Below, piece by piece: positions 49,983 to 58,860 of a stretch of DNA of 64,000 nucleotides. The position numbers and the translations under genes are program-made. Numbering within the stretch: position 1 is the stretch's first letter; the number at the start of each line of letters is the position of its first letter. The notes under the pieces were generated by a model. That model was not told where the DNA came from. It did no database searches and worked only from the letters and a program-made list of their open reading frames with translations. Source of the DNA: Pedobacter cryoconitis (GTDB taxonomy: Bacteria > Bacteroidota > Bacteroidia > Sphingobacteriales > Sphingobacteriaceae); contig NZ_JACHCE010000012.1 of assembly GCF_014200605.1 (NCBI RefSeq), positions 4,283 through 68,282 of the forward strand, read 5' to 3'.

Positions 49983-52355
49983 TTAGAACGGCAGACCTAT
50001 ACCAAAATTATACTGGAAGAAACGGTAAGTATCAGGGCTGTTTGCAATATTATATGCGTTCTGAAACTCACTTCTCCCACTAAACAGCTTTGTAATAACC
50101 CACTGGTCTGCGGGTGCAAACTGAGGATCTCTCAATTTAAGACCAACATCAAATCTGAATACAAAATACTGTAAATCATACCTAAGGCCCATTCCAGTAC
50201 CAACTCCAATCTGGTTTGCCAGGTTCTTGAATTTAAAATAGGTTTCTGGATTCGGGTTACCTGGCGCAATATTCCAGACGTTTCCTGCATCCAAAAAGAC
50301 GGCCCCTTTAAGCTTTGCACCAAAAAACTTATCAATTAATTTATAACGGTATTCCAGATTAGCCTCAATATGCATCTGCCCCAACTGATCAAGGCCATAA
50401 GACAACTTTCTCTGGTCTTCTGAAGTCAATGTATTCCCCCTGTTATAATTTCCAGGACCAAGGGTCCTGGCCTGCCATGCCCGAACTCCACTGGCACCAC
50501 CTGCAAAAAACAATTTTTCAAATGGGATCGCTACAGAGTTACCATAAGCATAACCAACACCAGCATTAATCCTTGCAATAAATTGCTTATCAACCCCTAA
50601 ATTTTTATACCAGCGGATATCAACTTCAGGACGTACATACTGATTAAAAGGCAAACCCAGGATATTAGCATAATCACCATTGGCAGGATCATGCTTCCTA
50701 TCAATAATTCTGGATATCCCATACAGCATATTTCCTGCGATATCTATATTCCCACGGAAATAAATAAAACTTTTATCCAGCAATAATTTATTTGCATTCA
50801 GGGTATAAGCATACTTCATACCTACTGTAAGATCTTTTCTGGTCAGCAGCTGGAGATTATAGATGTTCTTATTATAAATATCCAATCCTCCCGGTGTATT
50901 GAGATCTAAAAGTAATCCACCGAATCTGTACTCAAAATTTAGTGGGGTAAATGAATGCAATTTTGATTTAGTTTCTACCCAGTCATAAGTAATCGAGTTC
51001 AGTAAAACCCTGCGCACAAAAAAATCTTTCTGCAATGAATAAATATAACTTGAGGAGAATGTAGTAGACGGCATCCCATTTTTCCCCATTAGCGGGATAT
51101 TAAATGGAACCATCAGTCTTGGCACCGCCAGGTTGGCACTGACAGAGAAATCACGCTGATAAATATCGTTAAACAAACTCCCCCCCTGCCCAATTCTGGA
51201 CTGAAGCCCTCCTTTGATCTGAAATTCAAAACGTTCTGCACCCTTGAAAATATTGTTATTCGTAAAAGTGTTACCTACAGTAAACCCGATAGTACCAGCG
51301 TTAAAAGGGATCTCGCCCTCTACCCGGTTACTCATCCGTTTCTGAGGGGTCAATTGAATTAAAGGGTTCAATATATTCGAGCTATCCTTAGGCTTAATGT
51401 ATTCAATTTTCACATTTTTAAAGACATTAAGCTCGTACAGCCGGTTATAGGTCAAACTCTCTTTAGTAATATCATAAACCTCTCCCTGTTTCAGAAAATC
51501 ATATCTGACAATCGGATTTCTTCTAAAACGTTTAGACAGGTCTGTAAAACGCAATCCTCTGTAGATACGTGGGTTTAAAGTTATAGAATCTGTAAAACCT
51601 TCGGTTGAGGGCGCGACAATGACATTAGTTTCTCCAATCATGTATTGAATATGTTTTCCGGTTTCAGGAGTATCAATAAGAAGCCCAACGTTGGCCTGAC
51701 TCTTATTGAGCGAGGAATCTACTTCAAATCTTACGTAAGGCCTGGAAAAGTCATAATAACCATGCTCTTTCATCATTTGATAAATTTGCTCTCTTTCCAG
51801 AGAAAGAGAATCATCATCATATCTCACCCCTTCGTGCAGATGGCTTGCAAAAGATTTCTGCTCCATGTAAAGTTTTCTTACAGCCGGATCAGGAATTGTA
51901 TAACTTAATTTTCCTATAGAAAATGAAGGTCCTGTGGTCGCTATAAAATCCACCTGTGCCCGCTGGTTTTTCACTTTGATCTCAGCTCTTACTTTTGCCA
52001 TAAAATAACCTTTGCTCATCAGGTATTTCTCAATCTGACCTCTTGAAATCTCTACCAGCGTACTGTCCAGCACCGGTGCTTTTTTACCTACAGATTTTGT
52101 TTTAAACAGGGTATAAAATATATTGTATAAACCTACATTGATACCCAGGCGTGATGAAGGGCGAATATCTTTCTGAATATAATTCATCGCTTCTTCCTTA
52201 TATTTGGATGGAATACTATCTATTTCAACTACTTTCACAATTGACTGGTTCTCTTCAATAAATTTTGTAGAGGAACAGGCAGCAGCAAAAAGAATAATAA
52301 ATAGTAATATTGCGGGAAAAAGGAATTTCCCTTTATAAATAGAATATGCTTTCAA
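49983..52355 (-). CDS. BamA/TamA-family lipoprotein (TamL-like)
   Basis: A 790-residue outer-membrane protein. A lipoprotein signal (ILFAAACSS) precedes about two to three POTRA-like domains and an Omp85 barrel whose late strands carry the RAW and FGIGLPF-type end (PYRFFQYNFGIGLPF). Bacteroidota TamL proteins are lipid-anchored TamA homologues and act in outer-membrane biogenesis, perhaps with a TamB elsewhere. Its first codons overlap those of the RNA methyltransferase gene on the other strand by 10 bp. Confidence 0.9.
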   Translation of the reverse strand: MKAYSIYKGKFLFPAILLFIILFAAACSSTKFIEENQSIVKVVEIDSIPSKYKEEAMNYIQKDIRPSSRLGINVGLYNIFYTLFKTKSVGKKAPVLDSTLVEISRGQIEKYLMSKGYFMAKVRAEIKVKNQRAQVDFIATTGPSFSIGKLSYTIPDPAVRKLYMEQKSFASHLHEGVRYDDDSLSLEREQIYQMMKEHGYYDFSRPYVRFEVDSSLNKSQANVGLLIDTPETGKHIQYMIGETNVIVAPSTEGFTDSITLNPRIYRGLRFTDLSKRFRRNPIVRYDFLKQGEVYDITKESLTYNRLYELNVFKNVKIEYIKPKDSSNILNPLIQLTPQKRMSNRVEGEIPFNAGTIGFTVGNTFTNNNIFKGAERFEFQIKGGLQSRIGQGGSLFNDIYQRDFSVSANLAVPRLMVPFNIPLMGKNGMPSTTFSSSYIYSLQKDFFVRRVLLNSITYDWVETKSKLHSFTPLNFEYRFGGLLLDLNTPGGLDIYNKNIYNLQLLTRKDLTVGMKYAYTLNANKLLLDKSFIYFRGNIDIAGNMLYGISRIIDRKHDPANGDYANILGLPFNQYVRPEVDIRWYKNLGVDKQFIARINAGVGYAYGNSVAIPFEKLFFAGGASGVRAWQARTLGPGNYNRGNTLTSEDQRKLSYGLDQLGQMHIEANLEYRYKLIDKFFGAKLKGAVFLDAGNVWNIAPGNPNPETYFKFKNLANQIGVGTGMGLRYDLQYFVFRFDVGLKLRDPQFAPADQWVITKLFSGRSEFQNAYNIANSPDTYRFFQYNFGIGLPF

Positions 52356-53095
52356 AGTCTCAGATAAGTTTTATTAAATCGTTACATCAAAAAAAGTACC
52401 GTAAAGAGCATGGGCTATTTATTATTGAAGGAATAAAATCAATCGTAGAATTTATTCCTTCCGCATATCAGATTCATAGTATATATTTTCTGGCCCAATA
52501 CCAATCTTTACTACCTAAATTACCTTCAAATATAAAGTTATTTGAAGTAAACAATGCCGAATTAGAGAAGATTAGTACTTTACAGGCACCACAAGGTATT
52601 CTGGCACTGATAAATATACCAGAGACTACTGCTTTTGATAAAAAAGCACTGAATAATAATTTCTCCCTTGTACTTGATGGTATACAGGACCCGGGAAACC
52701 TGGGCACAATTATCAGAACAGCAGACTGGTTTGGATTTAAAAATGTAATTTGTTCACTGCATACGGTCGAAGTTTATAATCCGAAAACAGTACAGGCAAC
52801 TATGGGTTCTCTATGCCGGGTGAATGTAAGTTATCAGGACCTGCCTTTATGGTTAAAAGATATTAAGCTTCCGGTTTTTGGTGCAATGTTAGACGGAAAT
52901 AGTCTTTACAAAACAAAATGGGGTACTGAAGGTCTGGTGATTTTAGGTAACGAAGGGCAGGGTGTAAGCCCCGAAGTCATTAATCTGATAAATAATCCGG
53001 TAACCATTCCAAGGGTTGGAGAGGCTGAGTCATTGAACGTTGCGGTGTCCGCAGCAATCTTTTGTGCAGATATTAGTAGAAATTTTCAGAAATAA
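52346..53095 (+). CDS. TrmH-family RNA 2'-O-methyltransferase (SpoU)
   Basis: A 249-residue SpoU methyltransferase: substrate-binding N-terminus (SLHQKKYRKEHGLFIIEG), SPOUT domain with DGIQDPGNLGTIIRTADWFG, LGNEGQGVS and IPRVGEAESLNVAVSAAI. It methylates a ribose 2'-OH in rRNA or tRNA. Divergent with tamL-like gene with overlapping starts, so each promoter must lie in the other's coding sequence or further away. Followed by tRNA-Cys. Confidence 0.94.
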   Translation: MLSKSQISFIKSLHQKKYRKEHGLFIIEGIKSIVEFIPSAYQIHSIYFLAQYQSLLPKLPSNIKLFEVNNAELEKISTLQAPQGILALINIPETTAFDKKALNNNFSLVLDGIQDPGNLGTIIRTADWFGFKNVICSLHTVEVYNPKTVQATMGSLCRVNVSYQDLPLWLKDIKLPVFGAMLDGNSLYKTKWGTEGLVILGNEGQGVSPEVINLINNPVTIPRVGEAESLNVAVSAAIFCADISRNFQK

Positions 53096-53144
53096 ATTGC
53101 GGATTAACTATTATTTGCTATTTTTGCAACCTGATTTCAAAACA

Positions 53145-53215
53145 GGTCGAGTGGCCGAGTGGCTAGGCAGAGGTCTGCAAAACCTCGTACAGCGGTTCGA
53201 ATCCGCTCTCGACCT
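53145..53215 (+). tRNA. tRNA-Cys(GCA)
   Basis: Acceptor GGTCGAG / CTCGACC, D-arm, anticodon arm with loop CTGCAAA giving anticodon GCA, T-arm with GGTTCGAATCC. 71 nt, no encoded CCA. Confidence 0.95.
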
Positions 53216-53253
53216 CAGATTTATATTAAATAAAAAAACTAAAGGTTAAGACC

Positions 53254-53436
53254 ATGGCAGTTACAAGACTAAAAAGAAAAGACAGAAAGAATAAAACAAC
53301 TTCACGCTTAGAGGTTAAAACTTTGAAACTAGCTACAAACATTGAATTAGGTAGTCGTTCACAACAACCTAAAAAAGATCAGTTAGCTAAAAACAATCTT
53401 TTACTAGATCAACTTTCTGCAGCTTTAAGAGCATAG
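53254..53436 (+). CDS. Small basic conserved protein
   Basis: A 60-residue basic protein (MAVTRLKRKDRKNKTTSRLE, then KLATNIELGSRS and a helical LDQLSAALRA end). It stands 38 bp after tRNA-Cys and before a strong terminator, so the tRNA and this gene may share a transcript. It resembles a small conserved protein of Bacteroidota that I cannot name. Function unknown. Confidence 0.75.
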   Translation: MAVTRLKRKDRKNKTTSRLEVKTLKLATNIELGSRSQQPKKDQLAKNNLLLDQLSAALRA

Positions 53437-53452
53437 GTTCTAAAGTTAAAAG

Positions 53453-53494
53453 CATAAAAAAAACCTTTCTGAAATCAGAAAGGTTTTTTTTATG
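53453..53494 (+). terminator. Rho-independent terminator
   Basis: CATAAAAAAAACCTTTCTGA and its exact complement (20-bp stem) with loop AA, ending in T8. Confidence 0.92.
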
Positions 53495-53735
53495 CCTGAT
53501 GTTTTTCCTACAGGCTCTATTTTTTAACAAGCATTGGTTGTGGATTAAGTCATAAACTTGCGGAGCAGGCTCTTTTTAAGCATAAATTTTGACACGCTAA
53601 ACAGAAAGTCTTTGATGTCACGGATGCTCTTATGGCTCTGAAAGCTTTCAATTTGCATGTGAATGACTCAAGCCGAAACAAGGCCGGGCTGTTAGTAAAT
53701 AGATTCAAAATAGCTAAATAATCAATCTATATCGG

Positions 53736-53768
53736 CCGGGTACTGCCCGGGTACTGTCCGGGTACTCG
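53736..53768 (+). repeat. Three-copy 11-bp tandem repeat
   Basis: CCGGGTACTGC, CCGGGTACTGT and CCGGGTACTCG follow one another without a gap. GC-rich against the surroundings. Confidence 0.85.
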
Positions 53769-53963
53769 TTAGGGTAAGAGCAGTGTTAAAGTAACGTAAG
53801 AGCATGGCAAGTCCAGGTAAAAACAACTAGTTGAAATGACATAGAGTTCCTATGCTTAAAGGCTGTTTACAACCTGGTATTACACCGACCACCACTCAGG
53901 CACAACCAAATCATAACCGGATGAAGATTAATGAAATTATAATTTTCCCTTTGACTAACCCAT

Positions 53964-54019
53964 GGACAATTGCGGACAATTGCAGACAGCTGCGGACAAT
54001 TACGGACAATTACGGACAT
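53964..54019 (+). repeat. 10-bp tandem repeat array
   Basis: GGACAATTGC occurs twice, then AGACAGCTGC, then GGACAATTAC twice, and a partial GGACAT: about 5.5 units of 10 bp. Confidence 0.85.
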
Positions 54020-54080
54020 TTTTTACTCACCAGGATAATCTTTAACTCGAATAGCTTACATTGGTGGAAAGGCATTTATT

Positions 54081-54233
54081 ATGGGAAGTTTAACGGGTAA
54101 ATTTTCAAAGGGAATCCTGGGCGGTTTCATTTTTAAAGCAGCAGTTTGGAGTACAAGATGTTTCAAAAATTCTGTACCGGGCATAATGAAACAATCAATG
54201 GAAACCGAAAAAGGGATCAGGGAACTTTCGTAA
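54081..54233 (+). CDS. Short frame in the degenerate segment, possibly a gene remnant
   Basis: A 50-codon frame starting MGSLTGKFSKGILGGFIFK and ending in a charged helical part. The SKGILGGF-like start recalls small Bacteroidota proteins, but the resemblance is weak. It lies between the 10-bp repeat array and the pyrD side, inside the inverted ends. Could be a truncated gene; low confidence. Confidence 0.3.
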   Translation: MGSLTGKFSKGILGGFIFKAAVWSTRCFKNSVPGIMKQSMETEKGIRELS

Positions 54234-54470
54234 AAGCAGAAAATATGGAAAAATCAGGATCTTTCCTCCCCCTAAGAATTCCGCTGAAGCGTTGGCCGAT
54301 CTCTTATCAATGTAACCAGGGCGTTTAATCATGGTAAATTGAACTATAATATCAGGAAGTAATTAGCTTATTAAAGAATCGTAACCATCTGCTTTGAACT
54401 CAAAAAATATCAAACCCAAAACTTGGAATTTAATACCTAATCCACAAGTTTATGACTTGATCCTTGGTTG

Positions 54471-55499
54471 TTAAACCAATGCTTTACAAATTCTTTTCAC
54501 AATACCTGGTCCTTCGTAAATAAAACCGGTATACAATTGTACCAGTGAAGCACCAGCTTCAATTTTATCTTTAGCATCCTGTGGAGAATGAATCCCTCCC
54601 ACTCCGATAATCGGAAATGCTTTGTTTGATTTCTGAGATAAATATCTGATCACTTCAGTCGAACGTACAGTCAGTGGTTTACCACTTAATCCGCCTGCTT
54701 CATTTGTTATAGCTGCCCCTGTAGTCAAACCTGACCTGTCAATAGTCGTATTGGTCGCAATTACTCCAGCAATACCAGCCTCCATCACAATCTCTACAAT
54801 ATCATCCAGCTGCTCATTGGTCAGATCTGGTGCAATCTTTAATAAGATTGGTCTTGATATCCCATTTTTATGATTACGTTCCTGTAAAGTCTTTAATAAT
54901 AAGGTCAAAGGTTCCTTTTCCTGCAAAGCTCTCAGCCCTGGTGTATTAGGTGAACTTACATTGACTACAAAATAATCCACTACATCAAATAAGCGGTCGA
55001 AACATTTGACATAATCCGAAACAGCATCTTCATTTGGTGTATTCTTATTTTTCCCGATATTCCCACCAATAACAATACTTTTATCTTTTAATTTCAGGAC
55101 CCTGAGACGTTCTGCAAGCGTATCTACTCCTTTATTATTGAAGCCCATCCTGTTAATAATCGCTTCGTCGTCAGCAAGCCTGAACATCCTTGGCTGATCA
55201 TTACCTGGCTGAGGCAGAGGTGTAACCGTCCCTACTTCAATAAAACCAAATCCAAGATCACTAAGTGCTTCTATATATTCTCCGTTTTTATCAAAGCCGG
55301 CGGCCAGACCTACAGGGTTTCTGAATTTGATACCAAAAACTTCACGTTCCAGACCTTTGATATGAATATCAAAACTGCTCCGGATGATAGTTTTGCCCAG
55401 CGGAAAATGTTCGTGGAACCATTTCAGTCTCTGGACTACGAAATAATGAACTTTTTCTGGGTCAAACTTAAAAAATAAAGGCTTAATTAAACGATACAT
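54471..55499 (-). CDS. pyrD: Quinone-dependent dihydroorotate dehydrogenase (class 2)
   Basis: A 342-residue enzyme of de novo pyrimidine synthesis: N-terminal membrane-associating helices (YRLIKPLFFKFDPEKVHYF), FMN domain with NPVGLAAGFDKNGE, GFGFIEVGTVTP, NRMGFNN, NVSSPNTPGLR (catalytic Ser), and GVGGIHSPQDA. It oxidises dihydroorotate with quinone. The frame is open from ATG 55547 but I choose ATG 55499 since the membrane helices begin there. Its stop lies next to the end of the degenerate segment. Confidence 0.96.
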   Translation of the reverse strand: MYRLIKPLFFKFDPEKVHYFVVQRLKWFHEHFPLGKTIIRSSFDIHIKGLEREVFGIKFRNPVGLAAGFDKNGEYIEALSDLGFGFIEVGTVTPLPQPGNDQPRMFRLADDEAIINRMGFNNKGVDTLAERLRVLKLKDKSIVIGGNIGKNKNTPNEDAVSDYVKCFDRLFDVVDYFVVNVSSPNTPGLRALQEKEPLTLLLKTLQERNHKNGISRPILLKIAPDLTNEQLDDIVEIVMEAGIAGVIATNTTIDRSGLTTGAAITNEAGGLSGKPLTVRSTEVIRYLSQKSNKAFPIIGVGGIHSPQDAKDKIEAGASLVQLYTGFIYEGPGIVKRICKALV

Positions 55500-55639
55500 A
55501 GGGCGAAGATAGGAACGATTTAATAGGATTACAATTGCTGTATCCATCTTTTAGGACAAAAATAGCAGGAACTTGTAATAAAAACGTAGAAATCGGCTGC
55601 TATATGTACTGTGTTCAAACAATATGCGCCTAAAAATTG

Positions 55640-55647
55640 TACTTTTG
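55640..55647 (+). promoter_or_regulatory. -7 promoter box of the ABC-F gene, 7 nt before ATG
   Basis: TACTTTTG is a perfect TAnnTTTG match only 7 nt upstream of ATG 55655, so the transcript would have little or no leader. Confidence 0.55.
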
Positions 55648-55654
55648 CACCAAC

Positions 55655-57565
55655 ATGATTTCGATAAACGACTTAACATTCCTTATAGGTTCCCGGGCTT
55701 TATACGACGAGGCGAACTGGCATATCAAACCGGGAGAAAGAATTGGCCTTATTGGTGCCAATGGAACTGGAAAATCTACCCTTTTAAAAATAATTGTAGG
55801 AGAATACGCACCCTCATCCGGGTCAATTTCAATGTCTAAAGATTTAAAAATAGGCTATTTGAACCAGGATTTACTTTCGTATGAATCTCACCATACCATT
55901 CTTCATGTTGCAATGGAGGCTTTTGAGCGCCAAAACCAGATCCATGATGAGATAGAAGAACTTCTAAAAAAAATAGAAACAGATTATTCTGAAGATGTAT
56001 TAAACAGACTGAGCGACAAGCAACAGGAATTTGAAGCATTGGATGGTTATAACATAGAATATAAAGCAAATGAAATCCTTGCAGGTTTAGGATTCAGCAC
56101 GGCCGATCAGCATCGTCCACTGAATACTTTCTCGGGGGGATGGAGAATGCGTGTCATGCTGGCGAAAATCCTGTTACAGACTCCTGATATTCTTTTGCTG
56201 GATGAGCCGACCAACCACATGGATTTACCTTCCATCAAATGGTTAGAGACTTATCTTGCAGGATTTGAGGGTGCGATTGTAATTGTATCTCACGATAGAT
56301 ATTTCCTGGATAAGATTGTAAACCGTACTGTTGAATCCCGCAAAGGAAAATTAACTACCTATGCTGGTAATTATACTTACTATCTGGAGGAGAAATCTCT
56401 TCGCGGAGAGATCCAAAAAGGAGAATTTAAGAATCAGCAGGCTAAAATCAAACAGGAAGAAAAACTGATTGAGCGTTTCAAAGCTAAAGCGAGTAAAGCC
56501 AAAATGGCTCAGTCCCGTATGAAAGCCCTGGATAAAATGGAGCGTGTAGAAGATGTTGATGATGATAATCCAACGGTAAACTTCAGCTTTAAATTCACTA
56601 AACCTTCTGGCCGTCACGTGATCAGGATTGAGAATGCGACTAAGAGATATCCTAATATTGACATTCTGGAAAATGCAGAAGCTGTTATTGAAAAAGGAGA
56701 TAAAATCGCTTTAATCGGTGCCAATGGTAAAGGTAAATCTACTTTATTAAGAATGGTTGCCGGAGTTGAAGCATTTCAGGGATCTTGTGAAACCGGACAT
56801 AATGTAACGACCACTTTCTTTGCACAGCATCAGCTGGAATCTTTACACCTTGGGAATACAATTCTTGAAGAATTACAGGCTTTTGCCCCTAAACATACAG
56901 ATACGGAACTTCGTTCTATCCTGGGTTGTTTCCTGTTTACAGGCGATGATGTATTTAAGAAGATTAAAGTCCTTTCAGGTGGTGAAAAATCAAGAGTTGC
57001 TTTGGCTAAGTCCTTAACAACAGACTCCAACTTCCTGATCCTGGATGAGCCAACCAATCACCTGGACATACAATCGGTAAATATTCTGATCCAGGCGTTG
57101 AAACAGTTTGAAGGAACATTCATTGCTGTATCCCATGACAGGTACTTCTTAGATAATGTAGCCAATAAAATCTGGTTTATAGAAGAAGAGCAAATCAAAC
57201 AATACCCTGGTACTTATGCAGAGTATGAAGTATGGAACAGTAAAAGAATTATTCCGCCGGCAAAAGACATCCCTGTAAAAGCAGAAAAGGAAGTTAAACC
57301 TAAAGTGGAAGCAAAACCTGTCACTGTAAACAGTCAGCAGCAATTGAAAAAGCTGAATGACCAGTTGCAAAAGATAGAACTGGAAACTGTAGAATTAGAA
57401 AAAAATGTAAAGGCAATTGAAACTGAACTTGCTGATGAAGTGGTATACAGCGATCAGGCCAAACTTGCTGAAGCAAATAAAAAATATATTGCTGCAAAAC
57501 AATTACTGGATAACGCACAAAGTAAATGGGAAAATCTTGCAGCTGAAATTATGGAATTAGAATAA
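55655..57565 (+). CDS. ABC-F family ATPase (ribosome-associated)
   Basis: A 636-residue soluble protein with two ABC domains: Walker A GANGTGKST and GANGKGKST, signatures FSGGWRMRVML and LSGGEKSRVAL, Walker B LLLDEPTNHMD and LILDEPTNHLD, joined by a charged coiled linker (about 250-300), and a C-terminal coiled coil (about 555-636). ABC-F proteins act on the ribosome, not in transport. The frame also allows TTG 55637, but ATG 55655 (MISINDLTFLIG) is the family start, and a -7 box lies between the two. Confidence 0.95.
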   Translation: MISINDLTFLIGSRALYDEANWHIKPGERIGLIGANGTGKSTLLKIIVGEYAPSSGSISMSKDLKIGYLNQDLLSYESHHTILHVAMEAFERQNQIHDEIEELLKKIETDYSEDVLNRLSDKQQEFEALDGYNIEYKANEILAGLGFSTADQHRPLNTFSGGWRMRVMLAKILLQTPDILLLDEPTNHMDLPSIKWLETYLAGFEGAIVIVSHDRYFLDKIVNRTVESRKGKLTTYAGNYTYYLEEKSLRGEIQKGEFKNQQAKIKQEEKLIERFKAKASKAKMAQSRMKALDKMERVEDVDDDNPTVNFSFKFTKPSGRHVIRIENATKRYPNIDILENAEAVIEKGDKIALIGANGKGKSTLLRMVAGVEAFQGSCETGHNVTTTFFAQHQLESLHLGNTILEELQAFAPKHTDTELRSILGCFLFTGDDVFKKIKVLSGGEKSRVALAKSLTTDSNFLILDEPTNHLDIQSVNILIQALKQFEGTFIAVSHDRYFLDNVANKIWFIEEEQIKQYPGTYAEYEVWNSKRIIPPAKDIPVKAEKEVKPKVEAKPVTVNSQQQLKKLNDQLQKIELETVELEKNVKAIETELADEVVYSDQAKLAEANKKYIAAKQLLDNAQSKWENLAAEIMELE

Positions 57566-57569
57566 TCAT

Positions 57570-58835
57570 ATGATCAAATCCGGAATATTGCTCTTTTTAT
57601 GTTTGTTTAGTCTGCAAACTTCGCAGGCACAGCAGAAATTCACGTACGATAACAAAGTTTATAATACAGAAATCAAAACTGTCCAGCTTTACAATACACA
57701 AAAAGAGCAATCTATCCCGGTAATTGCCCTCGGGACTTCTGAAAAGCTCAGCTTCTCTTTCGATGATCTCAGAGGCGGAAGTAAAAACTACTGGTATACA
57801 GTAGAACATTGCACATACGATTGGAAATCATCCAATTTATCTGCGCTAGACTATCTGGATGGCATGAATGAGGACAGGATTATTGATTATGCCTATTCTT
57901 CCAAAACACTTCAAAAGTTTACCCACTATTCTCTTACTTTTCCTAACGACCAGCTTAAACCTAAGCTCTCGGGTAATTATCTGTTAAAAGTTTATGAGAA
58001 TGGTGAGATGGACAGACCCGTAATCTCGCAGCGCTTCTATATTACAGACCAGCAGGTAAATATTCAGACTGAGGTAGTTCCAAGCAATGAGGTTTCCTTA
58101 AGGTTTAGCAATCAGAAAGTAAACGTGACGGTTCTGCATAAAAACCCGATACAAAATCCATATCAGGATATTAAAATGGTATTAATGCAGAATGGGAATC
58201 CCCTTACTGCAAAACTGAATACTAAACCTACCTATGTGAAACCAGGTTCGTTGATTTATAATGATCTGGCCAGTAATGATTTTAAGGGCAGCAATGAATT
58301 CAGAAAATTTGATTTCCGAAGCTTAAGGTATAAAGGCGAACATGTGCAGGATATATTTACGGACAGTACTAATAACGCTGTTTTATTTACAGACCAGAAT
58401 GGCACTGCTTTAAAATATACGCAGCAGATTGATGAAGATGGCGCATTCTTTATCCGTAATCAGGACAATATAGATAATGACACAGATAGCGACTATGGCC
58501 GTATTCAATTCGCGCTGAATGCAGTTGCTCCAGGCTCTAATGGTGATATCTATGTGGTAGGCAGATTCAATAATTATACACTTACCGAAGAAAACAAATT
58601 AAGTTATGTAGCTTCTAAAAAGAAGTATTATGCCAGCATTTATCTGAAACAGGGTTTGTATGACTATCAATATGTGTGGAAAGATAATACGACCGGCAAT
58701 ATAGATCATACTGTGTTAGAAGGTTCTTTCTTTGAAACAGAAAACAACTACCAGGCCTTTGTTTATTATCGCAGACCTGGCAGCAGATGGGATGAATTAA
58801 TTGGCTACAGTCTGTTTAATAATATACAGAAATAA
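57570..58835 (+). CDS. Type IX secretion system plug protein (DUF5103)
   Basis: A 421-residue secreted protein with signal peptide (FLCLFSLQTSQAQQ). It has the DUF5103 pattern: N-terminal beta domains with LSFSFDDLRGGSKNYWYTVEHC, YSLTFPNDQLKPKLSGNYLLK, LFTDQNGTALKY, and a late NGDIYVVGRFNNY motif ending in YVWKDN and AFVYYRRPGSRWDELIGY. These proteins close the SprA/Sov pore of the type IX system. It stands 4 bp after the ABC-F stop. Confidence 0.92.
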   Translation: MIKSGILLFLCLFSLQTSQAQQKFTYDNKVYNTEIKTVQLYNTQKEQSIPVIALGTSEKLSFSFDDLRGGSKNYWYTVEHCTYDWKSSNLSALDYLDGMNEDRIIDYAYSSKTLQKFTHYSLTFPNDQLKPKLSGNYLLKVYENGEMDRPVISQRFYITDQQVNIQTEVVPSNEVSLRFSNQKVNVTVLHKNPIQNPYQDIKMVLMQNGNPLTAKLNTKPTYVKPGSLIYNDLASNDFKGSNEFRKFDFRSLRYKGEHVQDIFTDSTNNAVLFTDQNGTALKYTQQIDEDGAFFIRNQDNIDNDTDSDYGRIQFALNAVAPGSNGDIYVVGRFNNYTLTEENKLSYVASKKKYYASIYLKQGLYDYQYVWKDNTTGNIDHTVLEGSFFETENNYQAFVYYRRPGSRWDELIGYSLFNNIQK

Positions 58836-58860
58836 TACGCAGCCGTATTAACCGCCAGGC

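Larger units (their letters stand above)
53542..54463. repeat. Repeat-rich degenerate segment with 19-bp inverted ends
   Basis: GGATTAAGTCATAAACTTG (53542-53560) and its near-complement CAAGTTTATGACTTGATCC (54445-54463, one change) bracket about 920 bp without a normal gene. Inside are a three-copy 11-bp tandem, a 10-bp tandem array and frames that end early: a 50-codon frame (54081-54233) and a frame ending VTRAFNHGKLNYNIRK preceded by an in-frame TGA (about 54297-54362). I read it as a decayed insertion or gene remnant; no transposase is recognisable. Confidence 0.6.

Noticed and set aside
53852..54328. Frames of 82 and 60 codons in the degenerate island
   Set aside because: They cover the tandem repeats or have no recognisable pattern; the region is better read as decayed DNA.
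55637..55654. TTG start for the ABC-F protein
   Set aside because: The -7 box lies inside these codons and family members start at ATG 55655.
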